A stretch of 64,000 nucleotides of DNA, from the NCBI GenBank assembly GCA_963734025.1, contig CAVTFR010000011.1, positions 434,001 through 498,000 on the forward strand, in the 5' to 3' direction. Made by a program: the position numbers and the translations under genes. Below the pieces are notes generated by a model. The model worked only from the letters and a program-made list of their open reading frames with translations. It had not been told where the DNA came from and did no database searches. The DNA is from JACVRW01 sp963734025 (GTDB lineage Bacteria; Actinomycetota; Thermoleophilia; Solirubrobacterales; Thermoleophilaceae). The stretch's first letter is position 1, and every line of letters begins with the position of its first letter. Below are positions 62,348 through 64,000 of the stretch, piece by piece.

Positions 62348-63673
62348 TCAGGGGCCGGCGATGCGCAGCCGCAGGTCCGTGGCCGCGGCCGCGTGCACGG
62401 CGGCCCACCCGCGGTAGTGGGCAACGAGCTCCCGCTGCCAGCCGAGCTCGCGCCGGTAGCGCGCCGCGAGCAGCTGTGCCCGGCGGAGGCGGCGCCTGGG
62501 CGGGACGAGCGCCCGCCGCAGCTCGCCGATCACCGCCCGGGCCTGGCGCAGGCGCTGCCGGCCGGTCAAGGCCTGCACGCGCCATTGGTCCGCGGCCGTC
62601 TCGGACAGCCGCCGCAGGCCCTCCTGCCGGCGCTGCTCCGAGCGCCATGCCATGAGCTGAGCCCAGCGCGTGACGACCCGCTGCACCGCCGCGAAAGCCG
62701 GCCGGCGGCGCACCTCGTAACCCGGGGTGTCGACGATGTGAGCGAGCCCCTCGGACGCGTACGCACCCTCGGCGCCCTGGTCGCGCAGCGTCAGGAAGAC
62801 CTGCTCGGCGCCAGCCTCGCCGAGCCCGACGAGCGACTGCGTCAAGTAGCTCGCCTGGGCGGCGTCGCCGCCGCGGTGGGCGGGGTCGCTCTGGAAGGCT
62901 GGATCCGCCGCGTAGCCGTGCTCGGTGACCCATAGCGGGCCGCGGAAACCGCGGCTCGCCAGCTGTCCGCGGACCGCCAGGTAGCGGCTCACCACGCCAT
63001 CGACCGACCCCCGCAGATGGACGTTTGCGATGTCGAAGGCGCCGGCCGCGCCGGGGACCGTAAGGACGCGCTCGAGCCAGGCCGGCTCTTCCGGGCGCAT
63101 GATCCCGCCGAGCACGATCTGGTCCTCGGGCGCCCGCGCCTTGATGGCCGCATGGGCGGCGGCGAGCATGCGGCCATACTCCTCCGGCGAGCCCTCGAAG
63201 GCCCAATTGCCGTCGGGCTCGTTGAGGATCTCCCAGTGGTCGACCGCCGGGCCGGCGTGCGCGGCGATCTCCCCCGCCAGGCGGCCGAGCTCGGCGGGGT
63301 CGGTGGTCGGGCAGCGGACGTGGTGTGGGAAGCGCTCAGGGCAGGTGGAAAGCCATGACGGGGGGTCGAGGAGGATGCCGAGCACCTTCAGGCGGTGGCG
63401 CCGGGCCAGTTCGATCACCTGGTCGACGCCGCGCCAGTCGGGGGCGGGTGCGCGGCCGCCGCGATCCGCCTCGAATACGTCGCTCACCTGGACGTCCACG
63501 CGTATGAAGTCGGCGCCGAGAGCGGCGGATTCGGCGAACAGTCGCTCCTTCTGCTCGAGCGGGGTGCAGCAGGCGTAGACCATCGCGTGCGACGAGACAG
63601 GCGCGGCCTGGCTCGCCGCAACCGGGGCCACAGCCAGGAGGGCCGCCGCCGAGAGGGCCGCTCGGACGAGCAT
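62348..63673 (-). CDS. Secreted glycoside-hydrolase-like barrel with helical C-terminus
   Basis: 441 residues from ATG 63673. Signal peptide at about 1-23 (ending ASQAA). Barrel motifs HWEILNEPDGNWAFEG (acid/base Glu) and PLWVTEHGYAA (nucleophile Glu). An early Cys pair (VYACCTP) and SWLSTCPERFPHHVRC could form disulfides. After about residue 330 the sequence turns into a long Arg/Ala helix region (RRQEGLRRLSETAADQWRVQ) unlike the other three paralogues. Divergent from clpB with 67 bp between. Confidence 0.75.
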   Translation of the reverse strand: MLVRAALSAAALLAVAPVAASQAAPVSSHAMVYACCTPLEQKERLFAESAALGADFIRVDVQVSDVFEADRGGRAPAPDWRGVDQVIELARRHRLKVLGILLDPPSWLSTCPERFPHHVRCPTTDPAELGRLAGEIAAHAGPAVDHWEILNEPDGNWAFEGSPEEYGRMLAAAHAAIKARAPEDQIVLGGIMRPEEPAWLERVLTVPGAAGAFDIANVHLRGSVDGVVSRYLAVRGQLASRGFRGPLWVTEHGYAADPAFQSDPAHRGGDAAQASYLTQSLVGLGEAGAEQVFLTLRDQGAEGAYASEGLAHIVDTPGYEVRRRPAFAAVQRVVTRWAQLMAWRSEQRRQEGLRRLSETAADQWRVQALTGRQRLRQARAVIGELRRALVPPRRRLRRAQLLAARYRRELGWQRELVAHYRGWAAVHAAAATDLRLRIAGP

Positions 63674-63718
63674 GTCAGGGCGTATTCTGGAGCGGGGTGG
63701 ACGTCTAGGCAACCCTGC

Positions 63719-63740
63719 TATAACCTGACTTAGGTTTTCT
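63719..63740 (+). promoter_or_regulatory. clpB promoter with overlapping inverted repeat
   Basis: TATAAC (63719-63724) is a good -10. Directly after it, CTGACTTAGGTTTTCT (63725-63740) matches the dnaK motif in the same place. AACCT-GACTT-AGGTT (63722-63736) is a perfect 5-bp inverted repeat over the expected transcription start. No Shine-Dalgarno sequence is visible before ATG 63741, so the mRNA may be leaderless or nearly so. Confidence 0.5.
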
Positions 63741-64000
63741 ATGCAAGCTGATCGCTTCACAGTCAAATCTCAGGAGGCGCTCGCCGCGGCCCAGTCACTG
63801 GCCCGGGCACGCCGCAACCCAGAGGTGGCGCCCGCGCACCTGCTGGTCGTGCTGCTCGAGCAGGAGGGCGGCATCGTCGTTCCCGTCCTGCGCCGCGCCG
63901 GCGCCGACCCGGAGCGCGTTCGCCGGCGCGCGAACGAGGCGCTCGACGCGCTTCCGAAGATCAGCGGCGACGCCTCGGCTGCGCCGGCGCTCGGGCGCGA
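63741..64000 (+). CDS. clpB: Disaggregase ClpB, N-terminal part
   Basis: First 86 residues of a Clp ATPase. It reads MQADRFTVKSQEALAAAQSL, then NPEVAPAHLLVVLLEQEGGI, PVLRRAGADPERVRRRANEAL and a start of the linker, the Clp-N repeat domain of ClpB. The ATPase domains lie beyond the window. ClpB works with DnaK-DnaJ-GrpE, encoded 6 kb upstream, to dissolve aggregates. The shared promoter motif supports common control by HspR. Confidence 0.88.
   Translation, partial: MQADRFTVKSQEALAAAQSLARARRNPEVAPAHLLVVLLEQEGGIVVPVLRRAGADPERVRRRANEALDALPKISGDASAAPALGR

Overview
The window is about 64 kb of very GC-rich chromosome, densely packed with genes and using strongly G/C-ending codons. Gene content points to an actinobacterium of the Thermoleophilia/Solirubrobacterales type. 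The evidence is a dnaK-grpE-dnaJ-hspR operon with clpB nearby, inositol-phospholipid genes (ino1 plus a CDP-alcohol phosphatidyltransferase), exported proteins of a kind I recognise from that order, and several secreted glycoside-hydrolase-like barrels. This placement is inference from gene content; no rRNA or tRNA gene was found.

Layout. 0-10 kb: a class III aminotransferase diverges from a polyamine ABC transporter operon (potABCD-like) that runs on into an APC permease, a universal stress protein, a second class III aminotransferase and mscL. An enolase-superfamily enzyme and a phospholipase D-like protein follow. 10.8-17.8 kb, minus strand: a LOG-family protein, pyruvate dehydrogenase E1alpha-E1beta-E2, an HtrA-like protease and small exported or redox proteins. 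17.8-25.5 kb: a LysM protein, then an unusual stretch in which four genes are interrupted by frameshifts (two exported proteins, lpdA and thiE). 25.5-31 kb: secreted glycoside-hydrolase-like proteins, then a TPP riboswitch driving thiO-thiS-thiG. 31-41 kb: a cupredoxin, argF, a nuclease-fold protein, a histone-like basic protein, a TrmA/RumA methyltransferase, a decayed FAD monooxygenase beside an MFS/TetR pair with two palindromic operators, and small proteins. 41-53.5 kb: a variant uracil-DNA glycosylase, a glycosyltransferase-PHP fusion, a nitrilase, the inositol phospholipid cluster, two polytopic GT-C-like membrane proteins, endonuclease III and a methyltransferase. 53.6-64 kb: an FKBP lipoprotein, the DnaK chaperone operon ending in hspR, a coiled-coil membrane protein, a MinD-like ATPase divergent from a large Ala/Pro-rich membrane protein, another glycoside-hydrolase-like protein and the start of clpB.

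How the genes work together. The first block suits uptake and transamination of polyamines or related amines. PdhABC would need the E3 encoded by lpdA 8 kb away, but lpdA is frameshifted as read here. DnaK, GrpE, DnaJ and ClpB form one disaggregation system with HspR as the likely repressor, and dnaK and clpB share a sequence motif placed just after a -10-like hexamer. Ino1, the phosphatidyltransferase and the PAP2 protein look like one inositol-lipid unit. The less explained pieces are the MinD-like ATPase/Ala-Pro protein pair, the GT4-PHP fusion, the non-canonical UDG-like protein, a ThiS with an extra C-terminal residue, and the frameshift-dense 18.7-25.0 kb segment, which may be sequence error. 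No intergenic stretch exceeds 300 bases.
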